From assembly GCF_003574425.1 (NCBI RefSeq), contig NZ_QLIU01000032.1, positions 1-55,256 on the forward strand: 55,256 nucleotides of DNA, written 5' to 3'. Below, piece by piece: positions 45,880 through 55,250 of this stretch (position 1 is the first letter of the stretch; the number at the start of each line of letters is the position of its first letter). Below the pieces are notes generated by a model. That model saw nothing but the letters and a program-made list of their open reading frames with translations, was not told where the DNA came from and ran no database searches. The stretch comes from Cysteiniphilum halobium. GTDB lineage: Bacteria > Pseudomonadota > Gammaproteobacteria > Francisellales > Francisellaceae. Made by a program: the position numbers and the translations under genes.

Positions 45880-46818
45880 ATGTTTAGTTATATTATTCGA
45901 CGTTTAGCTGGAGCAGTCCCCACATTATTTGTAGTGGTGCTTATTAGCTTTTTGATGGTGCATATGACACCAGGTGACCCATTTGCAACAGAGCGTGCTC
46001 TGCCACCTGAAGTCTTAAAGCAGCTACACCATCAATACCATTTGGATTTACCTTTGTGGAAGCAGTTTTTCTACTATATCAATGATTTATTGCATGGTAA
46101 TTTAGGTTATTCCTATAAATACCAAGGGCAGTCAATTAATGGACTAGTTTTCCCTGATGGTGGAAAGGGTGGTTTTTGGGTTTCAGTGCAATTAGGTATT
46201 TTTAGTATTATTTTGGCAAGTATTTTCGGTATTATCTTCGGCATTTTTTCAGCCTTAACACGTAATACGAAACTTAGTTTTGTTGATCATATTATTGGTG
46301 TGATTGCGATGCTTTTCATCTCAACACCAATTGTGGTGACAGCGCCTTTAGCCGTTCTTATTTTTGCGGTGATTTTAGGCTTGTTCCCAGCAGGTGGTTG
46401 GGGGAGTTGGAATGATTTAGTTTTGCCAGTGATTGTTTTGGCGATTCCTTATATTGCAATTATCACGCAAATCACACGAAGTAGCTTGATTGAAATTTTA
46501 AGTTCGCCATTTATTCGTACAGCAAAGGCTAAAGGGCTTTCAATGCCGCGTATTGTTTGGAAACACGCTTTAAAACCATCATTAATGCCTGTGGTTTCTT
46601 TCTTGGGTCCTGCGGTTGCAGGTATTCTAACAGGGTCGGTTGTTGTTGAAACAGTCTTTACCATTCCTGGTATTGGAGTGCAAGTCGTTCAAGGGGCGAC
46701 AAATCGCGATTATAATTTAGTGTTAGCATTAACGATTATCTATAGTTTATTAGTGATTTTATTTAATCTGGTTGTTGATATTGTTTATGCCTTTTTAGAT
46801 CCAAAAATTCGCTATTAG
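45880..46818 (+). CDS. oppB: Oligopeptide ABC transporter permease OppB
   Basis: 312 residues with six helices. The N-terminal pattern FSYIIRRLAGAVPTLFVVVLISFLMVHM then TPGDPF is typical of OppB/DppB. The cytoplasmic EAA loop (SSPFIRTAKAKGLSMPRIVWKHALKPSL) contacts the ATPase, and PGIGVQVVQGATNRDYNLV is conserved. AGGGAGAAAT precedes ATG 45880. It forms the inner-membrane channel with OppC for import of peptides delivered by OppA. It is the first intact gene of a six-gene co-directional unit with spacings of -8 to 90 nt. Confidence 0.95.
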   Translation: MFSYIIRRLAGAVPTLFVVVLISFLMVHMTPGDPFATERALPPEVLKQLHHQYHLDLPLWKQFFYYINDLLHGNLGYSYKYQGQSINGLVFPDGGKGGFWVSVQLGIFSIILASIFGIIFGIFSALTRNTKLSFVDHIIGVIAMLFISTPIVVTAPLAVLIFAVILGLFPAGGWGSWNDLVLPVIVLAIPYIAIITQITRSSLIEILSSPFIRTAKAKGLSMPRIVWKHALKPSLMPVVSFLGPAVAGILTGSVVVETVFTIPGIGVQVVQGATNRDYNLVLALTIIYSLLVILFNLVVDIVYAFLDPKIRY

Positions 46819-46833
46819 AAAGGGGGAAATAAA

Positions 46834-47769
46834 ATGGCAAAAAGTTTTACGATTGAACAAAAAAAGAAAAATGCAAAGTTTTTAGAAGATGTGGTAAACA
46901 CCTCGCATGAGCAAATCTTTAAAGGGCGAAGTCTATATTATGATGCATGGGTACGTTTTAAGAAGAATAAAGTTGCGATGATTAGTCTCGTAATATTATT
47001 GTTGATTGTCTTAGCAGTTATCGTGTTACCGTGGTTTTCACCTTATACCTATGCTTATCAAAACTTGCTTGAGGTTTATCAAGCACCTAGTGCGAGTCAC
47101 TGGTTTGGCACCGATAGTTTGGGCCGCGATGTCTTTACACGGGTGATGGTTGGCGGCCGAGTAACGCTTGAAATCGGTTTGGTAGCAACACTTGTCAGTG
47201 TGATTATTGGCACACTGGTAGGTGCAACTGCTGGTTTTTTTGGCGGCAAGATCGATAATATTTTAATGCGTATTGTCGATGTATTATATGGTTTACCTTT
47301 TATGTTTTTTGCTATTTTATTGGTGACATTATTTGGCAGAAACTTTGTACTTGTTTTTATTGCCATTGGTGCTGTCAGCTGGCTTGATATGGCACGCGTG
47401 GTACGTGGTCAAACATTAGGGTTGAAAAGCAAAGAGTTTATTGAAGCAGCTTATGTTTGTGGTGTCAGCGAAAGAGTGATTATCACACGTCATATTATTA
47501 GAAACTTGATTGGGATTATTGCTGTTTATATTACGCTAACTGTGCCTGTTGTTATTATGACGGCAGCATTTTTAAGCTTCTTAGGTTTAGGTGTTCAACC
47601 ACCCATGACCGATTGGGGAGGTCTCATTAGTGATGGTGTGCAAGTGATTGCTTTTAATTATTGGTGGGTATTGGTGATCCCATCAATTTTCTTAACGGTT
47701 ACTTTGTTATGTTTTAACTTTGTGGGAAATGGTTTAAGAGATGCGCTTGATCCGCGTGAGCATCGCTAG
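46834..47769 (+). CDS. oppC: Oligopeptide ABC transporter permease OppC
   Basis: 311 residues. The N-terminal cytoplasmic arm (to about 48) and first helix (KKNKVAMISLVILLLIVLAV) are OppC-like, followed by SHWFGTDSLGRDVFTRVMVGGR, the diagnostic OppC/DppC segment. The EAA loop is KSKEFIEAAYVCGVSERVII, then TRHIIRNL. About six helices. It lies 15 nt after oppB with AGGGGGAAAT as ribosome site, and pairs with OppB in the membrane. Confidence 0.95.
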   Translation: MAKSFTIEQKKKNAKFLEDVVNTSHEQIFKGRSLYYDAWVRFKKNKVAMISLVILLLIVLAVIVLPWFSPYTYAYQNLLEVYQAPSASHWFGTDSLGRDVFTRVMVGGRVTLEIGLVATLVSVIIGTLVGATAGFFGGKIDNILMRIVDVLYGLPFMFFAILLVTLFGRNFVLVFIAIGAVSWLDMARVVRGQTLGLKSKEFIEAAYVCGVSERVIITRHIIRNLIGIIAVYITLTVPVVIMTAAFLSFLGLGVQPPMTDWGGLISDGVQVIAFNYWWVLVIPSIFLTVTLLCFNFVGNGLRDALDPREHR

Positions 47770-47777
47770 GAGGGAAT

Positions 47778-48767
47778 ATGTCACTATTAGAAGTAAAAGA
47801 CTTAGAAGTAAAGTTTAAAACCAATGATGGGCTTGTTAGTGCAGTCAATAAAATTAATTTCAGTTTAAATCAAGGGGAAACATTAGGTATCGTTGGTGAA
47901 TCTGGCTCAGGCAAAAGCCAAACAGTTTTAGCACTAATGGGATTGTCTGCATCCAATGCGGTGATTTCAGGCTCAGCTAAGTTTGATGGTCAAGAACTTA
48001 TTGGTATGTCTGCAAAAGCATTAAATAAAATACGAGGTGATAAAATCTCGATGATTTTCCAAGATCCCATGACTTCACTTAATCCTTATATTACGGTTGA
48101 AAAGCAGTTATCAGAAACATTAATGATTCATCGTAATTGCTCTAAAGCGGACGCTGCTAAAAAAGCCATAGAGATGCTTGATGCGGTGCATATCCCTGAT
48201 GCCAAAAATCGTGTAAAGCTCTATCCGCATGAATTTTCAGGTGGGATGCGTCAAAGAGTAATGATTGCAATGGCTTTGATGTGTCGCCCTAAACTATTGA
48301 TTGCAGATGAGCCAACAACCGCGTTAGATGTTACGGTGCAAGCACAGATTTTAAAGCTATTAAAGGAACTACAAAATGAGTTTCACATGGCAACAATTTT
48401 AATTACCCATGATATTGGTGTTATTGCTGGTGCATGTGACCGTGTGATGGTCATGTATGGTGGCTCTCCTGTTGAATCAGCAAATATTGATGATTTGTTT
48501 AAGCATAATTATCATCCATATACCAAGGGTTTAATGGCAGCAACACCACGTGTTGATATCCCAAGTTCTCGTTTACAGGCAATTCCGGGAGAGCCTCCTG
48601 ATTTATCGAATTTACCACAAGGTTGTGCTTTTCAGCCGCGATGTGATTTTGCATTACAAAATTGCTTAAATCATAAACCGCAGTTAGAAAATTTTGCAAA
48701 AGATAAAACTCATTTGGTCGCATGTTTTTATGCCAAGCAACAAATGGAGGCAATAAGTCATGCTTAA
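47778..48767 (+). CDS. oppD: Oligopeptide ABC transporter ATP-binding protein OppD
   Basis: 329 residues. Walker A GESGSGKSQTVLALMG (near residue 40), Q-loop FQDPMTSLNP, signature HEFSGGMRQRVMIAMAL, Walker B LLIADEPTTALDVTVQ and the switch His in LITHDIGV are all intact. The C-terminal oligopeptide-transporter extension, with GCAFQPRCDFALQNC, distinguishes it from other ABC ATPases. ATG 47778 follows TAGGAGGGA. The 3' end overlaps oppF by 8 bp, so the two ATPases are translationally coupled and should heterodimerise. Confidence 0.95.
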   Translation: MSLLEVKDLEVKFKTNDGLVSAVNKINFSLNQGETLGIVGESGSGKSQTVLALMGLSASNAVISGSAKFDGQELIGMSAKALNKIRGDKISMIFQDPMTSLNPYITVEKQLSETLMIHRNCSKADAAKKAIEMLDAVHIPDAKNRVKLYPHEFSGGMRQRVMIAMALMCRPKLLIADEPTTALDVTVQAQILKLLKELQNEFHMATILITHDIGVIAGACDRVMVMYGGSPVESANIDDLFKHNYHPYTKGLMAATPRVDIPSSRLQAIPGEPPDLSNLPQGCAFQPRCDFALQNCLNHKPQLENFAKDKTHLVACFYAKQQMEAISHA

Positions 48768-49779
48768 TAGTGATACTGTTTTAAATATAGAAAATCTAAA
48801 AGTTTATTTTCCACTAAAAAAATCATGGCCATGGCAGGAAACACGTTTTGTCAAAGCAGTTGATGGCGTGTCATTTAATGTCAAAAAGGGGGAAACACTA
48901 GGAATAGTAGGTGAGTCAGGTTGTGGTAAATCAACGCTTATTCGTGCTGTTGTCGGGTTAGTAAATGCGACAGAAGGCAAAGTGGTATGGGCAGGTAAAG
49001 ACTTAACGGCATTGAAACATAAAAGATTGTGGCAGCCAGTTAGAAAAGAGATTCAAATGATTTTTCAAGACCCTTTTGCCTCACTTAACCCGCGCATTAC
49101 AATTGGTAATATTATTGCTGAACCATTAAGAGTGCATGAACCAAAGCTATCAAAAGAGGAACGTCGCACACGTGTTGAAAAGATGATGCGTATGGTGGGC
49201 TTATCACCAAAACATATTAATCGCTACCCACATCAGTTCTCAGGCGGGCAGTGTCAGCGTGTTGGTATTGCGCGTGCATTGATTTTAAATCCATCCATTC
49301 TAGTTTGTGATGAACCTGTTAGTGCCCTTGATGTATCTATTCAGGCACAAGTGGTGAATTTATTAAAAGAATTGCAGCAAACATTAGGATTGACAATTTT
49401 ATTTATTGCACATAACTTAAGTGTGGTGAAGCATATTTCAGATCGCATTATGGTAATGTATTTAGGTAATTTAATGGAGGTTGGGGAGTCAAAAGCATTG
49501 TGTGATCATCCAGTGCATCCATATACTAAAGCTTTATTATCAGCTGTGCCTTTACCTGATCCGGTTCTTGAGCGCGATAAGAAAATACAGATTTTGGAGG
49601 GTGATTTACCCTCACCGATTAATCCACCATCAGGTTGTGTATTTCGTACACGGTGCCCATTAGCAGATGAGGTGTGTGCTAAAGACAAACCATTATTATA
49701 TGCGTTATCTGATGAGCGCAAAGCCGCATGTATAAAATTGAACATTAAGCAAGATAACTTAAGAAGCTTACAAAACTAA
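48760..49779 (+). CDS. oppF: Oligopeptide ABC transporter ATP-binding protein OppF
   Basis: 339 residues. Walker A GESGCGKSTLIRAVVG (near 50), FQDPFASLNPRITIGNIIAEPL (Q-loop, OppF-type), signature HQFSGGQCQRVGIARALIL, Walker B LVCDEPVSALDVSIQ, switch FIAHNLSVV. The C-terminal peptide-transporter domain contains PSGCVFRTRCPLADEVC. It overlaps oppD by 8 bp and is 17 nt from the first oppA. With OppD it powers uptake. The start is secured by the overlap geometry. Confidence 0.95.
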   Translation: MLNSDTVLNIENLKVYFPLKKSWPWQETRFVKAVDGVSFNVKKGETLGIVGESGCGKSTLIRAVVGLVNATEGKVVWAGKDLTALKHKRLWQPVRKEIQMIFQDPFASLNPRITIGNIIAEPLRVHEPKLSKEERRTRVEKMMRMVGLSPKHINRYPHQFSGGQCQRVGIARALILNPSILVCDEPVSALDVSIQAQVVNLLKELQQTLGLTILFIAHNLSVVKHISDRIMVMYLGNLMEVGESKALCDHPVHPYTKALLSAVPLPDPVLERDKKIQILEGDLPSPINPPSGCVFRTRCPLADEVCAKDKPLLYALSDERKAACIKLNIKQDNLRSLQN

Positions 49780-49796
49780 GGAGTGAAAGCAGTAAT

Positions 49797-51452
49797 ATGA
49801 ATGGATCAAAAAAGGTATTAGTATTAGGTTTAACCTTGGCATCTCTACTTTCTGGTTGTGGTGGAGGTAACACGCAATCAACAAATTCAGATGTCGCACC
49901 AAAGGCTAAAGATACATTGATTGTCGGTGTGGGCAATGGGGTACCAACCTTAGATCCACAGCTTGTGAATGATGTCACTTCAGGGCGTGTAGTTGATGAT
50001 CTTTTTGAAGGATTAACCACTGAAGACCAGTCAAATAAAGCGATTCCTGGTGTTGCTAAATCCTGGGATATATCTAAGGATGGCACCGTGTATACCTTTC
50101 ATTTGCGTGATAATGCTAAATGGTCAAATGGTCAACCTGTGACTGCTGAAGATTTTGTTTTTTCACTAAGACGTGCAGTAACACCCAAAACCGCGGCACC
50201 GAACAATACGATGCTCAATGTTATTAAAGGCGCGCAAGCGATTATGGATGGCAAGGCAAAGCCAGATACTTTAGGTGTTAAAGCATTAAATGACTTAACT
50301 TTACAAATTACCTTAGCGCATCCCTTAGCGTATTTTCCAGCAATTTTGGCAAATTCAGTCGCCTATCCTGTCTACCCCCCTCTAGTTAAAAAGGATCCAA
50401 AAAGTTGGGCACAAGCCGGTGAAATGGTGAGTAATGGTGCTTATGCGCTTAAAGAATGGATCCCTAATGGACATATTCTGGCAGTTAAAAACCCATATTA
50501 CTGGGATGCTGATAATGTCAAAATCGATAAAGTACGCTTTCTGCCAATTAGTAATCCAACAGATGAGCTTAATCGCTATAAAGCAGGGCAGATGGATATG
50601 ACATTTACATTACCCGATGGTTTAAGCGCTGAGCAATATCGTCAGCAGTTTGGTGCACAATTTATTGATGTGACACAGTTAGGGGCTTATTACTATTGGT
50701 TTAACACCCATTCTGAGGGGGTTGATAAGTTGGGAGTGCGTAAAGCGCTAACGATGACAGTGAATCGTAAAGCCATTATTGACTCTATATTACGTATGGG
50801 ACAAACTCCTTTATATAGCATTGTGCCACAAGGTATTCAAGGTGGTATTTATGATAATATTTACAAAAATGTACCAAGTTATAGCTGGGTAAATAAACCG
50901 ATGGCAGAGCGCGATCAAATAGCCAAAAAGCTTTTGGAAAAAGCGGGTTACTCCAATACACATCCGCTTAATTTAACGATTAGCTATAATACCTTACCAA
51001 TGCATCAAAAAATTGCTGAAGCGATTACGCAAATGTGGAAGCGTGCTTTTGGTGATATGGTTAAGGTTAAAGTGCAAAATGAAGAGTGGAAAGTTTATCT
51101 GCAAACCTTGCAGCAACAAAACTATCAAATTGGACGTTTTGCGTGGGTTGCTGATTTTAATGCCGCAAGCAATTTTGTCGATATGTTTTTATGTAATAGC
51201 CCGAATAATAATGCTGGATTCTGTAACAAGGCATTAGACAAAGAATATAATTTAGGTATGTACGCGCCAACACAGGCACAATTTGACGCACACATGGGAA
51301 AAGCCATTGAGATTGCAATGTCAGGTTATTACGCATTACCACTGTATAATTACACGTATTATCGTTTAGTTAAGCCATATATTGGTGGCTATGATCCGAA
51401 AAACAACCACATGGATCATGTTTATTCGAAGTGGATGTATTTTAAAAAGTAA
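49797..51452 (+). CDS. oppA: OppA-type peptide-binding lipoprotein, copy 1
   Basis: 551 residues. The N-terminus has a lipoprotein signal, LASLLSGC, with acylated Cys near residue 21, so it is membrane-tethered in the periplasm as in organisms where OppA is a lipoprotein. SBP_bac_5 landmarks: DTLIVGVGNGVPTLDPQLV, VAKSWDISKDGTVYTFHLRD then NAKWSNGQPVTAEDFVFSLRR, MVSNGAYALKEWIPNGHILA, and the C-terminal YNYTYYRLVKPYIGGYDP. It should capture oligopeptides and hand them to OppBC. AAGGAGTG precedes it. It is closely related to copy 2 just downstream, a tandem duplication with likely divergence of peptide preference. Confidence 0.93.
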   Translation: MNGSKKVLVLGLTLASLLSGCGGGNTQSTNSDVAPKAKDTLIVGVGNGVPTLDPQLVNDVTSGRVVDDLFEGLTTEDQSNKAIPGVAKSWDISKDGTVYTFHLRDNAKWSNGQPVTAEDFVFSLRRAVTPKTAAPNNTMLNVIKGAQAIMDGKAKPDTLGVKALNDLTLQITLAHPLAYFPAILANSVAYPVYPPLVKKDPKSWAQAGEMVSNGAYALKEWIPNGHILAVKNPYYWDADNVKIDKVRFLPISNPTDELNRYKAGQMDMTFTLPDGLSAEQYRQQFGAQFIDVTQLGAYYYWFNTHSEGVDKLGVRKALTMTVNRKAIIDSILRMGQTPLYSIVPQGIQGGIYDNIYKNVPSYSWVNKPMAERDQIAKKLLEKAGYSNTHPLNLTISYNTLPMHQKIAEAITQMWKRAFGDMVKVKVQNEEWKVYLQTLQQQNYQIGRFAWVADFNAASNFVDMFLCNSPNNNAGFCNKALDKEYNLGMYAPTQAQFDAHMGKAIEIAMSGYYALPLYNYTYYRLVKPYIGGYDPKNNHMDHVYSKWMYFKK

Positions 51453-51542
51453 AACTTACTAAGATGAATGATGAATAAAACAGGAAAGATAAATAAAGAG
51501 GTTTTTATACGCTAAACAACAACCATCAAGAGGGAGGAAAAT

Positions 51543-53240
51543 ATGAAAATCAAAAAACTACTGCTGTGCATGTCACTTGGTGTTGTAGCTGTGGCGATGA
51601 GTGCCTGCTCAAAATCACAGTCGACAAAAAACGATAGTGGACAGGCGCAGACTGTAACACAGCAACAAACGTCAACAAAAGATCAGGTGCTAACTGTTGG
51701 TGTTGGTGCTGCGGTACCAACACTTGATCCAGGGATCTTATCTGATATAAGTTCATTTCGCGTTGCCAATGATTTGTATGAGGGCTTAGTGACGCTTAAT
51801 CAAAAAGATGAAATTATTCCTGGTGTTGCTCAATCTTGGGATGTTTCTCCAGATGGTAAGACCTACACATTCCATTTGCGGCATGATGCTAAATGGTCAA
51901 ATGGTGATCCAGTCACTGCTGAAAACTTTGTTTATGCATTTAGACGTAATTTAAATCCAGAAGTACCCAATGTATTTAATACAATGTATGAGGCAATTGT
52001 TGGTGCGCCAGATATTATTAATGGCAAATCAAAAGACTTTGCAAGTCTAGGTGTGAAAGCTATAGATAACTATACACTGCAAATTAGCTTATCGCATCCG
52101 CAGCCATATTTCATACAATTAATGCTAATGCCATCTAGCTATCCATTACATAAAGCAGAAATTGAAAAATATGGGCAAGGATGGGCGCAACCAGGTAAAA
52201 TGGTGAGTAACGGTGCCTATGTACTAAAAGAATGGGTGCCTAATGGGCATTTACTTGCGGTTAAAAACCCCTATTATTGGGATAAAAAGCATGTAGCTAT
52301 TGAAACGGTCAAATACTTACCAATTGTTGATCTATCAACAGAATATGCGCAATTTCAATCGGGCAATTTAGACATGACTTGGGATGTCCCCAATGGTAAA
52401 AGTATTGAGTTTTATGCTAAAAAATATGGTGCTCAACTACAGCACAACACAATGCTTGGTAATGAATTTTTTTGGTTTAATTTTAAGAATCCAGATTTAG
52501 CAAAAGTTGATGTACGTAAGGCATTAACGATTGCAGTGGATCGTAAAGCAATAGTTGAAAGTGTGACAAAAAAAGGTGAAACACCATCTTATAGTGTTTT
52601 AGCTGATGGTGTACAAGGTGGTTTATATAAGGATATTTATAAGACAATGCCAAGTTATAGTTGGGTATCTCAAGACATGGCTAAACGTCAACAAGAAGCA
52701 AAACAACTACTTGAAAAAGCAGGGTATTCTGAAGAGCATCCACTTAAATTCACAGTGGTTTATGATACTTTGCAATGGAAGAAGGAACTCGTGCTTGCAG
52801 TCATTGGAATGTGGCAGCAGGCATTTGGGAACCTCATTGATGTATCGCTGGAAAATCAAGAGTGGAAAGTGTTTTTACAAACCATGAACAATCATCAATT
52901 TGATGTCGGTCTTTTGGATTGGAAGGCGGATTATAATGATGCTAGTGACTGGGTAGAATTAATGACTTGTGGTAGTGGTAACAACTATGGTCAATCGTGT
53001 AATCAAGAAGTAACGGAAAACTTTAGAAAAGCGGTTAGTCAGAAAAATGAGCAGGATGAGATCCCATATATGACCAAAGCTATCAAGGCAGCAATGAATG
53101 ATTATATTATTCTACCACTTTACAATTACTCGTATAGCCATTTGATGAGTAAGCGTATTGCTGGATTTACGGCACAAAATGATCATATGAATCAAATTCA
53201 ATCTAAATGGTTACATTTTAAAGAGGATACGAAAAGTTAA
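51543..53240 (+). CDS. OppA-type peptide-binding lipoprotein, copy 2
   Basis: 565 residues. The signal ends in the lipobox AVAMSAC, with lipid-modified Cys near residue 22, followed by a Ser/Gln/Thr-rich linker of about 25 residues. The SBP_bac_5 body matches copy 1 block by block (VLTVGVGAAVPTLDPGILSD, NAKWSNG against DAKWSNGDPVTAENFVYAF, MVSNGAYVLKEWVPNGHLLA, and the ending IAGFTAQNDHMNQIQSKWLHF). GAGGGAGGAAAAT is a strong ribosome site, giving independent translation 90 nt after copy 1. Having two intact binding proteins for one permease suggests a broadened peptide range. Confidence 0.93.
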   Translation: MKIKKLLLCMSLGVVAVAMSACSKSQSTKNDSGQAQTVTQQQTSTKDQVLTVGVGAAVPTLDPGILSDISSFRVANDLYEGLVTLNQKDEIIPGVAQSWDVSPDGKTYTFHLRHDAKWSNGDPVTAENFVYAFRRNLNPEVPNVFNTMYEAIVGAPDIINGKSKDFASLGVKAIDNYTLQISLSHPQPYFIQLMLMPSSYPLHKAEIEKYGQGWAQPGKMVSNGAYVLKEWVPNGHLLAVKNPYYWDKKHVAIETVKYLPIVDLSTEYAQFQSGNLDMTWDVPNGKSIEFYAKKYGAQLQHNTMLGNEFFWFNFKNPDLAKVDVRKALTIAVDRKAIVESVTKKGETPSYSVLADGVQGGLYKDIYKTMPSYSWVSQDMAKRQQEAKQLLEKAGYSEEHPLKFTVVYDTLQWKKELVLAVIGMWQQAFGNLIDVSLENQEWKVFLQTMNNHQFDVGLLDWKADYNDASDWVELMTCGSGNNYGQSCNQEVTENFRKAVSQKNEQDEIPYMTKAIKAAMNDYIILPLYNYSYSHLMSKRIAGFTAQNDHMNQIQSKWLHFKEDTKS

Positions 53241-53253
53241 AATTATCCGTAGG

Positions 53254-53269
53254 GGCGTATTTATACGCC
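53254..53269 (+). terminator. Short hairpin after oppA copy 2
   Basis: GGCGTAT pairs with ATACGCC in a compact stem, 13 nt after the stop codon, followed by a T-rich but interrupted stretch (TTACATTTATT). It may end or slow the opp transcript. Confidence 0.4.
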
Positions 53270-53274
53270 TTACA

Positions 53275-53571
53275 TTTATTAATGCGGTTAATGAGTTCGT
53301 CTACGCATTAACTTGTAATGCACCATCTAATAGTGGTGGCTCCTGTATTCCATCGATCAATAAGGATTATCAAGCAGCAATTCATGCAACAAGTTTTAAA
53401 GATTATAACCATTATATGAAAAGTGCTTTAACCACTGCAATGAATGCCTATTTGACGATTCCAATTTATAATGCTTCATACACTAATCTGGTTAAACCAC
53501 GTATTGGTGGCTATCATCCAGCTGATAATAATTTAGATTTTATTTATTCCAAATGGTTTTATTTTAAATAA
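53275..53571 (+). pseudogene. 3' fragment of a third oppA gene
   Basis: About 98 codons without their own start read FINAVNEFVYALTCNAPSNS, then GGSC, on through MKSALTTAMNAYLTIPIYNA, LVKPRIGGYHPADNN and FIYSKWFYFK to a stop. This aligns with the C-terminus of the upstream OppA copies (FNAASNFVDMFLCNSPNNNA, YYRLVKPYIGGYDPKNN, VYSKWMYFK). The upstream ~450 codons are gone. The frame is intact over this stretch, so the deletion is fairly recent or the piece has been kept by chance. It is joined closely to the end of oppA copy 2, as expected from unequal recombination within a tandem array. Confidence 0.85.
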
Positions 53572-53639
53572 CGCAAGGGATATTTGAAATTTGATGCTTA
53601 CAATTTCTCAATTGTAGAGATGCTTTTTCAAATGATAAA

Positions 53640-54911
53640 TTATCGTATGGTTGTTCTATCGGTAATGACTGCTGTTGTCATTGCACCGTTGACATTGGTG
53701 GCTGTGCGCCCCATATCAAGAATAGGGTCAACACCTTGAACAAGTGCGATGATATTAAACGGTAAACCAAGTGTTGCAAAGGTAACACCTGCTGCAATAA
53801 AGGCAGTACCTGGGATGCCAGAGACACCCAATGAAGCGATCATATTAATTGCACCAACGAGTAAGATAATTTGCCAAGTAACTGGCTCACCCATAATCGT
53901 TAAGGTCATTACAACGAGCATCGCTGGATAAATACCAGCACAAGCATTCATTCCAATAGTAGCACCAATACTTGGTGTGAAGTTTGAAACACTTTCAGAT
54001 AGCTTTAATCGATTTCCTAAGGCATCCATGGTTACAGGTAGTGTGCCAAAGCTTGAGCGAGTGGTAAAGGCAACGAGTAAAGCACGCCAAACGCTTTTGT
54101 AATAATACACTGGGTTAACGCCGCATAGGGTGATGAGTATGGTATGCATAATGATAACAACAAGCATGGCAATATACATTGCAGCAATAAAATTAATCAT
54201 CTGCATGAGCGTTGTTAACCCATGATCAAGTGTCATTTGTGTCATTAACGCAAAGACACCATAAGGGGTTAGCGCAATAATCATATTGGCAAGTTTTTTG
54301 GCAACAAAAAATGTTGAATGAATAAAGCTGATAAATGGGGCAGCAATTTCCTTTTCCTGTTGGTGAAGCTTTAATGTGGCAAAACCAATCAAAGCTGCAA
54401 AAATGACCACAGCGATAACGTTATTATCTGCCATAGCTGTGATAGGGTTACTTGGTAACATTCCTGTGATGGTATCAACAAGATTATGTGTTTCAGGGGT
54501 TGTTAGCGCACCAGAGAATGACATGCCAAGACCAATATGCATCCAAGAGCCAACCAATCCACCAATAATAGCACTGATACCTGTGAGAAGAAGGATAACA
54601 ACAACCGCTCTTGTTACCATCTTAATGAGATAAGCCCCTTGATGATGGCGCAGGTTAATAATCGCATGGATAATGGCAGTTAACACCAATGGGATAATTA
54701 ACATCTTAAGTAAACTGACATAAGTATCACTGACTAAATGAAGCAGGTTATGTAGCGTATCATCACTACCGCTTTGATTTAGTAGGCGTAAAATAATGCC
54801 AAACACAACACCTAGAACTAAAGAGGCGACTGCGCGAATGTTAAAGCTAACTTTATAGAACTGTACCAATGCCAATAAGATCAATATGATCAAAAAAATA
54901 GTTGTAATCAC
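53640..54911 (-). CDS. TcyP/YdjN-like cystine carrier (DAACS family)
   Basis: 423 residues from GTG 54911, which has GGAG 7 nt upstream; the frame extends to a TTG at 54953 without a site. About eight helices and two re-entrant loops follow the glutamate-transporter fold: VSLLKMLIIPLVLTAIIHAI, LTPYGVFALMTQM, FTTRSSFGTLPVTMDAL (first re-entrant loop), IGATIGMNACAGIYPAMLVV and DPILDMGRTATNVNGAMTTA (substrate-binding helix). The pattern with Asn-Ala-Cys-Ala-Gly and Asp-Met-Gly-Arg-Thr is closer to YdjN/TcyP, which import L-cystine with protons or sodium, than to GltP or DctA. It converges on the oppA relic. Confidence 0.82.
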   Translation of the reverse strand: MITTIFLIILILLALVQFYKVSFNIRAVASLVLGVVFGIILRLLNQSGSDDTLHNLLHLVSDTYVSLLKMLIIPLVLTAIIHAIINLRHHQGAYLIKMVTRAVVVILLLTGISAIIGGLVGSWMHIGLGMSFSGALTTPETHNLVDTITGMLPSNPITAMADNNVIAVVIFAALIGFATLKLHQQEKEIAAPFISFIHSTFFVAKKLANMIIALTPYGVFALMTQMTLDHGLTTLMQMINFIAAMYIAMLVVIIMHTILITLCGVNPVYYYKSVWRALLVAFTTRSSFGTLPVTMDALGNRLKLSESVSNFTPSIGATIGMNACAGIYPAMLVVMTLTIMGEPVTWQIILLVGAINMIASLGVSGIPGTAFIAAGVTFATLGLPFNIIALVQGVDPILDMGRTATNVNGAMTTAVITDRTTIR

Positions 54912-55106
54912 GTAAGGACTCCGTAGTGTTGAAATAATAAAGACAAGTATCAAATAATGATAGGCGAGTTATTACACGATAGCAAAACAAACAATTGATA
55001 TATTATTTATTAACAGTATAAGAAAAACTGATTAATGAAATGAGTTAACTAATGTGTGGTATGAATTGCTTGTTTGGTTTGATGATAACGTTTGATATAG
55101 GCAATA

Positions 55107-55181
55107 TGGTGTCCCGAGCAGGAATCGAACCTGCATCTAGCCCTTAGGAGGGGCTTGTTCTATCCGTTGAACTATCAGGAC
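55107..55181 (-). tRNA. tRNA-Arg (anticodon CCT)
   Basis: The complement strand folds as a full cloverleaf of 75 nt including an encoded CCA end. The acceptor GTCCTGA pairs with TCGGGAC (one G-U), the anticodon stem is AGCCC/GGGCT with loop CTCCTAA, giving anticodon CCT, and the T-arm is GCAGG TTCGATT CCTGC. It decodes AGG. The D-arm contains TAGTTCAACGGATAGAA. It reads leftward and stands alone. Confidence 0.95.
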
Positions 55182-55191
55182 GGAAGATGAG

Positions 55192-55220
55192 ATAATGCCT
55201 GAAAAGCTAAATATATTCAA
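55192..55220 (-). promoter_or_regulatory. Promoter of tRNA-Arg
   Basis: On the minus strand, TTGAAT (55215-55220), a 17-nt spacer and CATTAT (55192-55197) end 10 nt before the first tRNA base. A GC-containing CTCATCTTCC segment lies between. Confidence 0.55.
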
Positions 55221-55236
55221 GCATATGAAAATATTC

Positions 55237-55250
55237 TTCTCTGTACACGA
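55237..55250. repeat. Right copy of the 14-mer shared with the window's left end
   Basis: TTCTCTGTACACGA is the exact inverse of 7-20. It lies 16 nt upstream of the tRNA-Arg promoter -35 box and 6 nt from the window edge. See the left copy for interpretation. Confidence 0.4.
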
